A DNA stretch of 64,000 bases, from positions 1-64,000 of IMG/VR virus record IMGVR_UViG_3300036766_000686; one strand, given 5' to 3'. Positions 7,543 through 15,942 of this stretch are shown one piece after another. Under the pieces are notes generated by a model. It was given only the letters and a program-made list of their open reading frames with translations. It searched no databases and was not told where the DNA came from. The DNA comes from a virus. Within the stretch, counting starts at the first letter, position 1. Each line of letters begins with the position of its first letter. The translations under genes and the position numbers were made by a program.

Positions 7543-7627
7543 TTTTTTCTCCCCGATAATCGAAGGTGAAAAAGCGCTTCCCCCGCGGCTCGCTACAAGC
7601 TCACGAGGGAAGCGCGATTTCATTTCC

Positions 7628-8827
7628 CTATTCGTTCACTAACCCCGCCTCTTTCAACCAATTGTCCCCGCCCAGCGCCTTCGTGACTTTGCGCGCCTCG
7701 GGGGTCGCCAGCCCATCAATCTTGCCCAGTAGTTTAGCAGGGCTCCAAACGATCCCAGGGCTGTTCGCGTTCGTCACGTTGTACAGCAGTTCCCACAGCT
7801 TCCGCGCCCACGCGCGTTTGACCTTCGCATCCTTCTCCGATGCGATACACGACACACAAGCGGCCAACACAGCCTGCGTCCGATCAAGTCGCGTGGAGTT
7901 GTGTTCGAACGTCACCTTCCCGTCCAACAGTTCGTAGGGGTTGGGCAAGTCTTGCGCCTCAAGCCACGCAAAGAATTCTCCCGCCATCCCGTCTCCCACG
8001 AACGAAGCAAAAAAAGCATATTGCTCCGTTTCGCTCAGTTCGTGAATGATAGACGATGCCAACGCCCGAGTCGCCATTTCAATCGAGCGCCGAGACGACC
8101 AAGCCCTTGACGCTTGCGGGTCATCGGCTTTGGGTTGCTTGTGCAGGAACTCGGGGCGGGCGCGAAGGAACCCAAGCACCTTCCCCTTGGCTTTCGTAAA
8201 CTCCTCATTCCAGAGCAACAGAACACGAGCTTCCTCAGCGTTCGCGTCCTTTACGGACACAACACGCTCCGCGAACGCGTCCACAGAGTTGAGATAGTCC
8301 GCGTATTCGTCAAGCCCGCCTGCATCGAACTCCAGATGCCCAAGTCTGTTCGCTTGCGCCATCGACAGTTCGTACCCCGCCGCCGCCTCAGCGGGGGGAT
8401 TATAGATCGCCATCACGCGAACGTTGGGTCCGAACTGGTGCGTACCAATGCGCTTGTCGAGCGAGATGCCCAACAACGCGGGCTGGAGGGCGGGGGAAGC
8501 AGTCGTAAGTTCCTCGAGCACCACGACGCCCCGCCGCCCCTTTGCGAACTTATCGACCCAGTCGGGAGCGGGGTAGGCAAGCCTGCACTTGTCTCCCTCG
8601 CCCACCGGAACGGGGACAACGCCGAACGCTCCCTCCCCACGTTCACCCGGCGATAAAACCTCACTCTCGAATCCCCACTCCTTCGCCGCTTGCACCACCT
8701 GTGCCGACTTGCTCACTCCCGGCGACCCTACCAGCGCCAGCGTCAATCCCCACCCGCGGGTTGTAGGGGTGAACCAAGATGCTTTAATGATATTTTTCAT
8801 TGACCCAGATTTTTCAGATTTACTCAT
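7628..8827 (-). CDS. MoxR-type AAA+ ATPase
   Basis: 399 aa. ATG 8827 chosen for AGGAG 7 nt upstream; the longer frame overlaps the VWA gene and is not protein-like. Walker A is GSPGVSKS (about residues 34-41) and Walker B is GVVVLEELTTA. A sensor-like segment (VRVMAIYNPP) and an Arg-rich helical lid (SSRRSIEMATRAL) follow. MoxR ATPases act as chaperones that remodel partner proteins together with VWA proteins. The next gene upstream encodes such a partner, so the two are probably one system, in the cytoplasm. Target unknown. Confidence 0.75.
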   Translation of the reverse strand: MSKSEKSGSMKNIIKASWFTPTTRGWGLTLALVGSPGVSKSAQVVQAAKEWGFESEVLSPGERGEGAFGVVPVPVGEGDKCRLAYPAPDWVDKFAKGRRGVVVLEELTTASPALQPALLGISLDKRIGTHQFGPNVRVMAIYNPPAEAAAGYELSMAQANRLGHLEFDAGGLDEYADYLNSVDAFAERVVSVKDANAEEARVLLLWNEEFTKAKGKVLGFLRARPEFLHKQPKADDPQASRAWSSRRSIEMATRALASSIIHELSETEQYAFFASFVGDGMAGEFFAWLEAQDLPNPYELLDGKVTFEHNSTRLDRTQAVLAACVSCIASEKDAKVKRAWARKLWELLYNVTNANSPGIVWSPAKLLGKIDGLATPEARKVTKALGGDNWLKEAGLVNE

Positions 8828-8867
8828 TTTATGCTCCTGCTTGTTTGCTTGTTTCGAACACTGACCT

Positions 8868-10187
8868 TTACTTATCGACCTCGATGAACTCACCCCACGG
8901 CGCGGGGTGTTGTCTATACGTGCCCACCAGAACCCATATCGTCTGAATCCCGGCAGGCGACTTGTAGGGAGCGCTCCCGCACCCGTCCGTGATGTAAACC
9001 ACGATGGACGGACGCGAGGAACGCGGCATCTTGTCGATTGCTTCGAAGGCGGGAATAAAGCTCGTCCCGCCTCCACCTTTGAGTAACGGCAACAACTCGC
9101 GGACGGACTTGACGCGTTGACACGTTTGTACCGCCGCGTCCGCTGCCATGAAGGTCACGTCGGCGCCCACAGCTTTGAGAATCCCCGAGCTTTCGGAAAC
9201 GACCTGCCCAATCTCGCGCTTGCCCATTGACATTGACGTGTCTGCCACTATCAACGTCTTGGGCACGGGCGCGAAGTAGGCAGGCATGACCCCTACTCCC
9301 AACCCATACCCGATTCCCGCTTGACGTCGTGAGGGACGATGGAACGACGTATCGACCGCGCCCGCTTTCCTCGCAACGTACAAGCGACAGAGGCGAGCCA
9401 ACCTGGATTGCCAGTTCACAGTCGGGGGAGCAAGTTGAACCTCAGCCCAACGTGCCCACCCGCCCGCAACGCTACCCGCGCCTTTGCTCGCCACTTCGTC
9501 TCGTATCGCTTGCGCGACCTGCTTGCGTACCGATTCAATCTGCGCCTTCGAAACGCCGCCGCCCGCCTGAGCCTCTGCCTCAGCTTCGCCCGGCAACTCA
9601 TTACCCGCCGCTGACCCACAGTGCCCCGCACAAGGGCGAGGGGCTGAGGAGTCTTGACCCTCCCCCTGTCCTTCGCTCCCTTGCGCGTTGCTCGATTGCG
9701 ATTGCCCGTCCTCGCTTTGCTTGTCGCTCGATTGCGAGCCCTCGCCTTTGCTTTGTTCGTCTTGCTGCTCCTGTTGCTTCGCCTTGCGCCTCGAATGATA
9801 CTCCTCAGCGGTGAGCCCCACGGGGAGCCCATACTGAGCGGGCATCAGGACGCCTTCGGGCAACTCTGCGCCCATCGCCAATATATCGGGGTTAATCTCT
9901 AGGTCGGCATCAATGTTGAAATCCTTACCCGCTCCAATCGCCTTCGCCCTATCGAAGTGCCCGCGCAACGGATGAGATACCTCGTGTAACAACACACCGA
10001 CCAACTTACCTGTTTCCCATTCGTCAACGACCTTCGGGTCTACCATCAGCACCCAGTTTTTTGTAACCCCAATCGTGCCGAGTCCGGGGGTCTCGACAGT
10101 GCGCAACGTTACGACCGCCGCCCGAAAGTATTTCCACCTTCGGAATATTCGCAACTGAGCGGCGCTCAGTTTAGCTTGCCAGTGCAT
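8868..10187 (-). CDS. VWA-like protein with metallopeptidase-like HExxH domain (DUF2201 type)
   Basis: 439 aa. The N-terminal domain has HEVSH followed by HFDRA and NIDADLEIN, the layout of the putative metallopeptidase domain found in DUF2201 proteins. A long low-complexity Gln/Ser/Glu/Gly linker spans about residues 130-215. The C-terminal VWA-like domain has a MIDAS-type DTSMSMG and a TDGCG loop. SD GAGGAGG lies before ATG 10187. Together with the MoxR ATPase downstream it forms the known MoxR-VWA pairing. It may bind or process a target that the ATPase remodels. Confidence 0.75.
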   Translation of the reverse strand: MHWQAKLSAAQLRIFRRWKYFRAAVVTLRTVETPGLGTIGVTKNWVLMVDPKVVDEWETGKLVGVLLHEVSHPLRGHFDRAKAIGAGKDFNIDADLEINPDILAMGAELPEGVLMPAQYGLPVGLTAEEYHSRRKAKQQEQQDEQSKGEGSQSSDKQSEDGQSQSSNAQGSEGQGEGQDSSAPRPCAGHCGSAAGNELPGEAEAEAQAGGGVSKAQIESVRKQVAQAIRDEVASKGAGSVAGGWARWAEVQLAPPTVNWQSRLARLCRLYVARKAGAVDTSFHRPSRRQAGIGYGLGVGVMPAYFAPVPKTLIVADTSMSMGKREIGQVVSESSGILKAVGADVTFMAADAAVQTCQRVKSVRELLPLLKGGGGTSFIPAFEAIDKMPRSSRPSIVVYITDGCGSAPYKSPAGIQTIWVLVGTYRQHPAPWGEFIEVDK

Positions 10188-10188
10188 C

Positions 10189-11070
10189 TTAGTCCTCCTC
10201 GGCGTTCTCCAGCAGAATTGCCGACGTGATATCCGCGTCCAGTTCGTTCAACGCTGTTTGGATTTTCGGAAGTTGTTGCTTGAACAGTTCCTCGTAATGT
10301 CGAACTTTAGAGCGGACACCCTTCGAACGCTTCCCCTGACCTCTCAGCCCGCGCTCCGTGATCTTGTCGTTGTTTTCAAGCTGACCTCGCATCAACTCGA
10401 TTTCCCGCTCCGCTTCGTAGATTACCGAGTCCATTACCGCCTCGACGATATCCGACGAGGACGCGGCGGGGACGTGGTAAATCTTGCAACACTTTACTTC
10501 CTTTATCGCCTCGCAGTATTGCCTCCACTGTGCCCGATGGGTACGCGGAACGAAGTAAAACCCACCCGTGTCGCGCCCCGATACCGCCGCGCACTTCTTA
10601 ACCGCCAAGTCGATCCAGAGCCACGAGCTAAGGCGCTCCGAAGGCAGCGTGTCCAAGTGGTTCTCGTACCCCTCGCGGATCCGTCTCTCGTAGTCCCACG
10701 AGTGGATTCCCTCGACCTGCAACGTGCCTCCCTCGATACGAGCCTGTACCAACTCTCGATACTTCAAGTTGCCCACAAGCTCAGTCTCCTCGACGATCGC
10801 ATACCCGTCCTTTTTCAGAGGTCGGACGAGGACATGTTTCTTTTGGAACTCCTCAAGCGCAAGTCGCAACGCGCGCAACTTGGTGGGCGGGGGGGGGAGC
10901 AACTTGTCGTCCAGCCCGTGCTTGCTCCACGCACCTATGATGGTGGGCAACTTCGCATCTTGCAAGTTGGACAGGTAGGTCATTTCCCCCGCCAGTTTCG
11001 ATTCCTCCACCGCGATCCACGATCCCGATTGAATCGCTACGGCTTCAACTAAAGTCTTTGGGGTATTCAT
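10189..11070 (-). CDS. Unknown protein of the MoxR-VWA operon
   Basis: 293 aa, AAGGAG before the ATG; its stop is 1 nt from the VWA start. Mixed alpha/beta with a Trp/Tyr-rich centre (HSWDYERRIREGY, GGFYFVPRTHRAQW) and a long helical, charged C-terminus. Position suggests it is the third component or substrate adaptor of the MoxR-VWA system. Not recognised. Confidence 0.6.
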   Translation of the reverse strand: MNTPKTLVEAVAIQSGSWIAVEESKLAGEMTYLSNLQDAKLPTIIGAWSKHGLDDKLLPPPPTKLRALRLALEEFQKKHVLVRPLKKDGYAIVEETELVGNLKYRELVQARIEGGTLQVEGIHSWDYERRIREGYENHLDTLPSERLSSWLWIDLAVKKCAAVSGRDTGGFYFVPRTHRAQWRQYCEAIKEVKCCKIYHVPAASSSDIVEAVMDSVIYEAEREIELMRGQLENNDKITERGLRGQGKRSKGVRSKVRHYEELFKQQLPKIQTALNELDADITSAILLENAEED

Positions 11071-11117
11071 TGATTTTTCTCCTTATTGTTTCGTTTATTC
11101 GTTCTATTCGTTTTGGG

Positions 11118-11423
11118 TTACTTGCTCAGTTTTTTGCACAGTTTGATTATTGCTACGTTCGCTCGTATCGCTTCGAGGAGTTGAGACGCCAACTCCGTCG
11201 CCTCCGTGTCGGTCCACCAATCCCCGTGCCTGCCCGCTACAGCAACGAGCGACAGATAGAGGAGTTCCACTGCCCCCTCGCACTGTCGCGCCGTGGCGTA
11301 ACAGAACCCGCCCCGTTGCGTTTGGCGCTGGGAACGGAGTTTGTCCATCTCTCTCCTTGCCTTGCTCAAAAGGTCGTCGGCTTCGGATAATGAGTCAAAA
11401 GGACTCGTTCCTACTTTTTCCAT
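11118..11423 (-). CDS. Small helical protein, unknown
   Basis: 101 aa, first gene left of the 1.5 kb non-coding region. AAGGAGG precedes the ATG, and an A-rich leader and a large inverted repeat (11489-11562) lie upstream, so it is probably the first gene of the MoxR operon. Helical, with charged N-terminus. No family recognised. Confidence 0.6.
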   Translation of the reverse strand: MEKVGTSPFDSLSEADDLLSKARREMDKLRSQRQTQRGGFCYATARQCEGAVELLYLSLVAVAGRHGDWWTDTEATELASQLLEAIRANVAIIKLCKKLSK

Positions 11424-11488
11424 TTACCTTACCTCCTTGTTTGTTGTTTACACGTTCTATTCGTTGCTTGTTGTGTGGAGCCCTACAC

Positions 11489-11562
11489 GCTCCCAACGAT
11501 AGACGAACGCCGTCCCGAACACCCTCAGGCGCTCTCGTGTTCGTTCGTCTATCTGTGGGAGC
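11489..11562. repeat. Large inverted repeat in the leader of the 11118-11423 gene
   Basis: Arms 11489-11509 and 11542-11562 are complementary at 19 of 21 positions (GCTCCCA, 3 nt with two mismatches, then ATAGACGAACG), with a 32 nt spacer. On the minus strand a further CGAACAC/GTGTTCG pairing is possible within. It lies in the 5' untranslated region of the 11423 gene. Confidence 0.75.
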
Positions 11563-11621
11563 GGGGGAAATACGTCGTTACTTCTTGAACGTATCTCCCA
11601 CCGCTCTACCTATATTTTCTA

Positions 11622-11640
11622 TCTCTCAGTCTCTTCGGCA
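11622..11640 (+). repeat. 19 bp repeat, copy B (inverted relative to 4743-4761)
   Basis: CTCTCAGTCTCTTCGGCAG on the plus strand. It is followed by 12 bases and then GCCCGCGTA, which directly follows copy A. The extra 12 bases create the hairpin at 11637-11656. Confidence 0.55.
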
Positions 11641-12674
11641 GTTCTATTCAACTGCCCGCGTATTCGCTCACCATCATTCATTCGCCTCCAGTCGTCACGT
11701 TTTCATGGCGTCTTCCTTGCCTTGTCCGCTACGTCGATTCAACTGCGCTTGTCGCTTTGTGCCTTGTTCAGACTCGCGTTGTGCGATTGATGCAATCTCA
11801 CGCACCGCCTTCCTCGACGTTTTCACGCGTGGGCAATGCCTTCGCTCGTTTCTTTCAGCGTTGACTTGAACGGGGAACGCTCAGCTGGCTATCTCAGGTC
11901 GCCACCCTCCTCGCTCTTAGTCACCTCACCCGCGATCCCTCAGAATCTTTGGTCCCTCGCAACGCCGTTTTCCCGTTGCCCCGAACTGGGCGCGTCCGAC
12001 TAAGTGCAACAACTCATTTCAAACAGCAATCACTATCTATTGATAAGAGTGAAGCCTTAGGAATCTAGCGTCAAGAAAATAACACAACTATTTTCACGCT
12101 TGTAAGTCCCCGCTTTCCCTCACTATTTCGCGCCTTTTTGCGAGCACCGTCACAGAATAACGATAATTACCCGAATCCCCACGAAATCCGCACCTTTTAT
12201 GCCCACTCTCCCCCCTCCTCACACCCACCCCCAGCTTCAATACGTCGTTTAGTCTCGCTCACTCACCCCACTACACCCATAAATCCCCCCTCTTTTCTCC
12301 TCTCTCATGCAAATTTTCAATTTTTTTATCGCTCTCCCCCCGCTCTCTCACCCCATCCCGCTCCCCTGCCCATCACTTTTTCCCTCGCCCACGTCACGTC
12401 GTAAATCGCGTGGAGGACAGTCAGTGCATAAAAACAAAGTGAAAAACTACAATATCCTACACTGCCCCCTATCGTCATTCCGTCAACGCGCGAACGCTCG
12501 TTGACGCGCAATTGGTCGGGATATTGCGAGAAAAATCGCTACTTTTCAATGTTCAAGTGATTATTTCGAAGCTCAGCAAGTCGAGACAAGTACAGCAATC
12601 AAGGGACTGGAGGGAAACCACGAGAATCCTTCCGTGGTCCTGCGGGAGGTGAGCGCCCTCCCCGCGTCGCCCTC

Positions 12675-12850
12675 CCTCGTGACGGTGTTTGTTGGTATTC
12701 GTTCGTTATTGATTACTGGGAACCCCTCCCTGTCGCCCGCTCTCGTGATAGCGCTTATTCTCTTTGTTCACGCTCTGCTTGATTCCAGTGCATACCCTTC
12801 TTGTGTCGCTCTCTCTCGTGAAGGTGTTTGTTTGTATTCGTTCGATTGAT
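12675..12850. repeat. Three degenerate direct repeats
   Basis: Copies near 12676, 12742 and 12819 share CTC-CTCGTGA at their start. The first and third are nearly identical over about 30 bp (CTCGTGA-GGTGTTTGTT-GTATTCGTTCG). Spacing is about 66-77 bp. They could be protein-binding sites of a regulator or replication initiator, or repeated promoter elements. Confidence 0.55.
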
Positions 12851-12896
12851 GTGGGTATACTTACGTTATCGCTATATTTGGATGGTGGGGGGGATA

Positions 12897-13394
12897 TTAT
12901 TCGTTTGGGGTACGTTTAATGCGTAGCAGATCGGGGAATCCTTGATGGGGTGATGGGTCATAATCGAGCGTAAGGTGTTCCTTCCACGCGGAGAGCGAGG
13001 TAGGTGAAGGTGGGAGATTATGTTCTTGGCTTGCCTTCTCCTTGAGTTTTGAAAAAACTGTTTCCTCCAGTTGCCGTATACGTTCGCGTGATACGGAGAG
13101 TAAATCTCCGACAAACTCCAGCGTTTTCCTACCTTCCTCTGCTACGTCCAGGGCACAGGAATGTCTGAGTTTATGGGGTGGAAGGAGTGGGGCATTGAAC
13201 TTAAGGGTACCGGTACGAGGATCGACGTCGAGATACAGGTGATAAATGCACCCGACCCACGGGCACGGGCGTTCGGCGCCGCACTCCGCTCTGGTACGGG
13301 GGCGTGTTACATCCACGCCTTGTTCCTGCAGAATCCTATAAGCTCGTTTATTCGAGCGTAGGAGGCCGAGGATACGTCTATTGCCTCCCTTCAT
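12897..13394 (-). CDS. Small sigma-70 region 4-like transcription factor
   Basis: 165 aa from ATG 13394; upstream in-frame sequence overlaps the next gene and contains a GQ repeat. The middle has ECGAERPCPW and YHLYLDVDPRTGTLKFN. The C-terminal part LEFVGDLLSVSRERIRQLE (about residues 92-110) is a typical sigma region 4 HTH. This domain layout matches a family of short sigma-like proteins I know from Deltaproteobacteria. It lacks region 2, so it probably modulates host RNA polymerase promoter choice. The SD is weak. Confidence 0.65.
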   Translation of the reverse strand: MKGGNRRILGLLRSNKRAYRILQEQGVDVTRPRTRAECGAERPCPWVGCIYHLYLDVDPRTGTLKFNAPLLPPHKLRHSCALDVAEEGRKTLEFVGDLLSVSRERIRQLEETVFSKLKEKASQEHNLPPSPTSLSAWKEHLTLDYDPSPHQGFPDLLRIKRTPNE

Positions 13395-13426
13395 CCTGCG
13401 GGTATTTTCCGTGCAGGTACGGCGAA

Positions 13427-13454
13427 CCCCCTGTCCCTGTCCCTGTCCCTGTCC
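13427..13454. repeat. Tandem hexamer CCCTGT, four copies
   Basis: Just upstream of the sigma-like gene start, between it and the stop of the phosphoribosyltransferase gene. Such a slippage-prone tract could vary leader length or frame. Confidence 0.7.
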
Positions 13455-13467
13455 GTTGCGCTTAGGC

Positions 13468-14097
13468 TTAGTTGTAGTCCTCACCGTATTCCAACTCCAC
13501 GAGGCATGGGATATTTCGCAAGCGTTCGTTAAAGTCGAGTCCATAGCCGACCAACCACCTTTCCGTATCGATCTGTCGTCCGACGTAAGTTTTGACGTGT
13601 GCGGGGAGTTGCGCGCGAATGTTCGTTGACGTCCGCTCCAGCAGAAAAGCAAAGGAGAGGGAGCGGTGTTGGAGTTCGTTGCGATAGTGCTCGAAAAAAC
13701 TGGTCAGCCCCAGAGCCGTCCTTCCCGAGTCCGCGAACGTATCCAACACGAGTAAGTCCGCTCCCCTGAGTTTGTCCTTGTCGAGGAGTTCCCTATTTAC
13801 CTCGACCCACAGCTTGTCGTTCCCCTGCTGATTGTGTCCGCGGCTCGTCCTGCATCGCAGATACTCCCAACGGTGCGGAGTATCCAGACACCTCGACACG
13901 TCCCCCGCGAAATACTGCGACGCCTTCAAGACGGGAATCAAGACGAGGTCGTCAAAGTGCGCCTCGTCCACTTGCTCGGCAATCTGCTTTACCCACTCCG
14001 CTATTCTGCGTAGGTTCGCCAACGTGCGGTGCGGAACGGAGAGCCCGGGAACAAAGTGCCCGAACGTTTCCTCTTGCTCACTTCTTCCTTCCATCAT
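13468..14097 (-). CDS. Hypoxanthine-guanine phosphoribosyltransferase-like protein
   Basis: 209 aa. The PRPP-binding loop appears as LLVLDTFADSGRTA, equivalent to the VEDIxDTG(x)T loop but with the first acidic pair changed to D-T. The C-terminal YVGRQIDTERWLVGYGLDFNERLRNIP matches the purine-binding end of HPRT enzymes. A canonical enzyme would salvage hypoxanthine or guanine with PRPP. The altered loop may mean a changed substrate or a modifying role. Two adjacent ATGs (14097, 14094) follow GGGAG; the upstream gene's stop overlaps them. Confidence 0.65.
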   Translation of the reverse strand: MMEGRSEQEETFGHFVPGLSVPHRTLANLRRIAEWVKQIAEQVDEAHFDDLVLIPVLKASQYFAGDVSRCLDTPHRWEYLRCRTSRGHNQQGNDKLWVEVNRELLDKDKLRGADLLVLDTFADSGRTALGLTSFFEHYRNELQHRSLSFAFLLERTSTNIRAQLPAHVKTYVGRQIDTERWLVGYGLDFNERLRNIPCLVELEYGEDYN

Positions 14098-14384
14098 TTC
14101 TTCTCCCTCTCACTCACAGCCTCAAGGTATTTTTCCGCAATCGCCCCAGCTTGCGCTAGAGGTTTTGCTTGACTTGCCTCCCCTCGCCCCCCTCCCGTGT
14201 GCGCCCCTCCATTGAGTATTGAGAAGGCGTTAGGATCGTGATGGTCGTTGCGGGGTTGAGTTGCGACACTTCGAATTCGACCGAGGATTCCGTCGAGCGC
14301 CCCCCGTGGATACCTCGCGGTCTCAAGGCACGCCTCGGGCTTTTCTCGGAAGCCTCGGGCTTTGCTCAGCGTGAGATAGTACAA
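14094..14384 (-). CDS. Small protein with TTG start, unknown
   Basis: 96 aa. TTG 14384 is preceded by GGGGAG at 5 nt, and no ATG is available. Gly-rich middle, helical C-terminus (AGAIAEKYLEAV). Coupled to the phosphoribosyltransferase by an overlapping ATGA. Not recognised. Confidence 0.45.
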   Translation of the reverse strand: MYYLTLSKARGFREKPEACLETARYPRGALDGILGRIRSVATQPRNDHHDPNAFSILNGGAHTGGGRGEASQAKPLAQAGAIAEKYLEAVSEREKK

Positions 14385-14420
14385 CGCCGCTCCCCAGAGA
14401 CTCCACAGGGAGTTTTCTTT

Positions 14421-14783
14421 TCAGGACGTCTTACGATACGTCGGAACCCAGGAAGCGTGAGAAATGGGGTCTCTGGCTTGCGCAATCCCTACGCGTTCGA
14501 CCCTTCCCAATCGCATCCAACGACGTAGAGCACCCCCGAACACCGCGCCCCACGCGTTCGAGTGGTGGGGAAGTCCTACGCTCGACACAATCGACACACG
14601 AGCGTCCTCCCCAGTAAACTCCCCATCTACGTTCAACCCCTCGAACCACCGCTCCAGCATTGGGCGGGCCCGCTCCTTCCATTCCTCGGGGGCGTTGTCG
14701 AGCACCTGCTCCACGCCTTGATCACGCAACGCGCGCCCTTGCTGCAGGTCGTCCAGCGTCAACTGCCTGCCTTCACTCCTCAT
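14421..14783 (-). CDS. Conserved phage protein, winged-helix-like
   Basis: 120 aa, GAGGAGG 6 nt before the ATG. The sequence pattern GVEQVLDNAPEEWKE ... HSNAWGAVFGGALRRWM resembles small phage replication-region proteins that I remember with a similar NAWG motif, but I cannot name the family. Possibly DNA-binding. Confidence 0.55.
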   Translation of the reverse strand: MRSEGRQLTLDDLQQGRALRDQGVEQVLDNAPEEWKERARPMLERWFEGLNVDGEFTGEDARVSIVSSVGLPHHSNAWGAVFGGALRRWMRLGRVERVGIAQARDPISHASWVPTYRKTS

Positions 14784-14928
14784 CCTTTGCCTCCTCTTGA
14801 ATCGTCAACCACTTCAATCGCCCCGCCTCAAGCATTTTCCCACACGTCTCGAATTTTATCGTTGCCGCAAGTTGTGCCTCGTGCGCCTCTTGAATTCGTT
14901 TCCTCAGTATTTCTACTCTTGCTCGAAT
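14773..14928 (-). CDS. Possible short coiled-coil ORF with non-canonical start
   Basis: About 51 aa, strongly helical (VEILRKRIQEAHEAQL ... EAGRLKWLTIQEEAKDEE), ending 10 nt inside the next gene. The only plausible start is ATT at 14928 with GAGG 6 nt upstream. The protein-like composition argues for a real gene, the missing start against. Confidence 0.3.
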   Translation of the reverse strand: MRARVEILRKRIQEAHEAQLAATIKFETCGKMLEAGRLKWLTIQEEAKDEE

Positions 14929-15365
14929 CGAACGGCCTCGGTAATCGGGTCCTCGTCGAGGACGTTCCCTGAAAAGTTCACCATGACCGCGGACAACGAA
15001 GTCTCGCCCGCCTTAGTCGAAAAGTCCGCGAATATAACCTTGTAGGTGGGAACGAAAAAATCAGGAGCAATCAACGCAAAGCAAGGCGCGATTGCGTAAA
15101 CCCACCCGGATTCCTTGCTGGGGTTTTTCCCCTCTCCCCTCCCCAACAACATAACCCCCTTATAACGATCAATGCCAAACTGACCATCAAAGAACCTCAA
15201 GCGTTCCGCGCTTGATATCTCGAACCTTCCCACCCTCAGCGGCTCTCCGACAGGTAGGAAGTCGCAAGAAGGTTTGAACAGTTCCTTTGCTCTTTTCACA
15301 ACTTGTTCCAGTCGCAACCGATGCCGGTCAACACCTTCAAGCATGGGGTTGGGAACGAAACTCAT
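14913..15365 (-). CDS. Unknown protein
   Basis: 150 aa from ATG 15365; a TTG at 15377 is an alternative, and neither has a strong SD. Mixed alpha/beta with motifs PVGEPLRVGRFEISSAERL and WVYAIAPCFALIAPDFF. Lies in the early small-gene block. No family recognised. Confidence 0.5.
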   Translation of the reverse strand: MSFVPNPMLEGVDRHRLRLEQVVKRAKELFKPSCDFLPVGEPLRVGRFEISSAERLRFFDGQFGIDRYKGVMLLGRGEGKNPSKESGWVYAIAPCFALIAPDFFVPTYKVIFADFSTKAGETSLSAVMVNFSGNVLDEDPITEAVRFEQE

Positions 15366-15392
15366 ACTTGGTTCCAATCCCGCGCGTCCATC

Positions 15393-15623
15393 TCAGTTGC
15401 TCTCCTTATCGAGCGTCACCCCGCACCAAAACACGCAAGACGTCTTCGACATCTGAAGCCACCAACAGTTGCTCGCCTTCGAAGTCTCACATAGCGTCAA
15501 CCCGTGAATCGAGCAACGAAACGCGGAAACCCCGGTCTGAAATCGAACCTTGTTCCCACACGTCCCACATACCTTCCCTGCGTCAATATATCGCTGGATT
15601 ATTTCGAACTCCGCGGGTGTCAT
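15393..15623 (-). CDS. Small Cys-rich zinc-ribbon protein
   Basis: 76 aa. CGTCGNKV plus later Cys (FRCSIHGLTLC) suggest one zinc site. The ATG overlaps the stop of the preceding frame (ATGA), with AAGGA upstream. Function unknown. Confidence 0.5.
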   Translation of the reverse strand: MTPAEFEIIQRYIDAGKVCGTCGNKVRFQTGVSAFRCSIHGLTLCETSKASNCWWLQMSKTSCVFWCGVTLDKESN

Positions 15624-15924
15624 TCCACGACGTCCTTTATATCAAAAGAAAACTTGGGCGCTCGTGGGCGACCGTCACATGGCATCGCCAACCCCTGCTC
15701 CATGTCCTCCGTGCGAATATCTCGGCCAACGTCTTGCCTCGCTTTAATCGTTCTATCTCCTTGGCTATCCGAGAGGTCGCCACGCTTTGTTCCAACAAGT
15801 ATTGATCCGACGATAACCCTCCGCGGGCAAGGCGCAACGCGACACACAAAGAATCGGTCAACAACGTCTTGAGGGATTCGGGTACATCGACCTTGACCGC
15901 TGGGGGTTTTCTAAACCTTTTCAT
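15620..15924 (-). pseudogene. Coding region split by a frameshift
   Basis: The N-terminal frame starts at ATG 15924 with GGAGG upstream and is protein-like through SRIAKEIERLKRGKTLAEIF (to about 15715). The C-terminal frame, offset by -1, is protein-like from about RTEDMEQGLAMPCDG to SFDIKDVVE and ends at 15620 in an ATGA overlap with the next gene. Each frame turns non-protein-like where the other takes over. One missing base near 15710 would join them. No canonical slippery heptamer is evident there, so a mutation or sequence error is more likely than programmed shifting. Confidence 0.5.
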
Positions 15925-15942
15925 CGTTCCTCCTTCCTTTCC

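Larger units (their letters stand above)
11424..12896. other. 1.5 kb gene-free region with hairpins and repeats
   Basis: No convincing gene on either strand; the plus-strand frames here are Ser/Arg/Leu-rich and overlap a real gene. It holds an inverted repeat (11489-11562), a perfect hairpin GGCAGTT...AACTGCC (11637-11656), the 19 bp repeat copy (11622-11640), hairpins CCACG/CGTGG (12618-12637) and GCGGG-AGG/CCTCCCCGC (12642-12665), and direct repeats at 12676-12850. It separates two leftward operons, so it should contain a terminator and promoters. An origin of replication is another possibility. No promoter could be picked with confidence. Confidence 0.6.

Noticed and set aside
11150-11869. 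239 aa plus-strand frame
   Set aside because: Overlaps a supported minus gene, Ser/Arg/Leu-rich, no SD; the whole window otherwise has no plus-strand genes.
11424-12896. Definite sigma-70 promoters
   Set aside because: Several AT-rich hexamers exist, but no pair with good spacing and match stood out enough to annotate.
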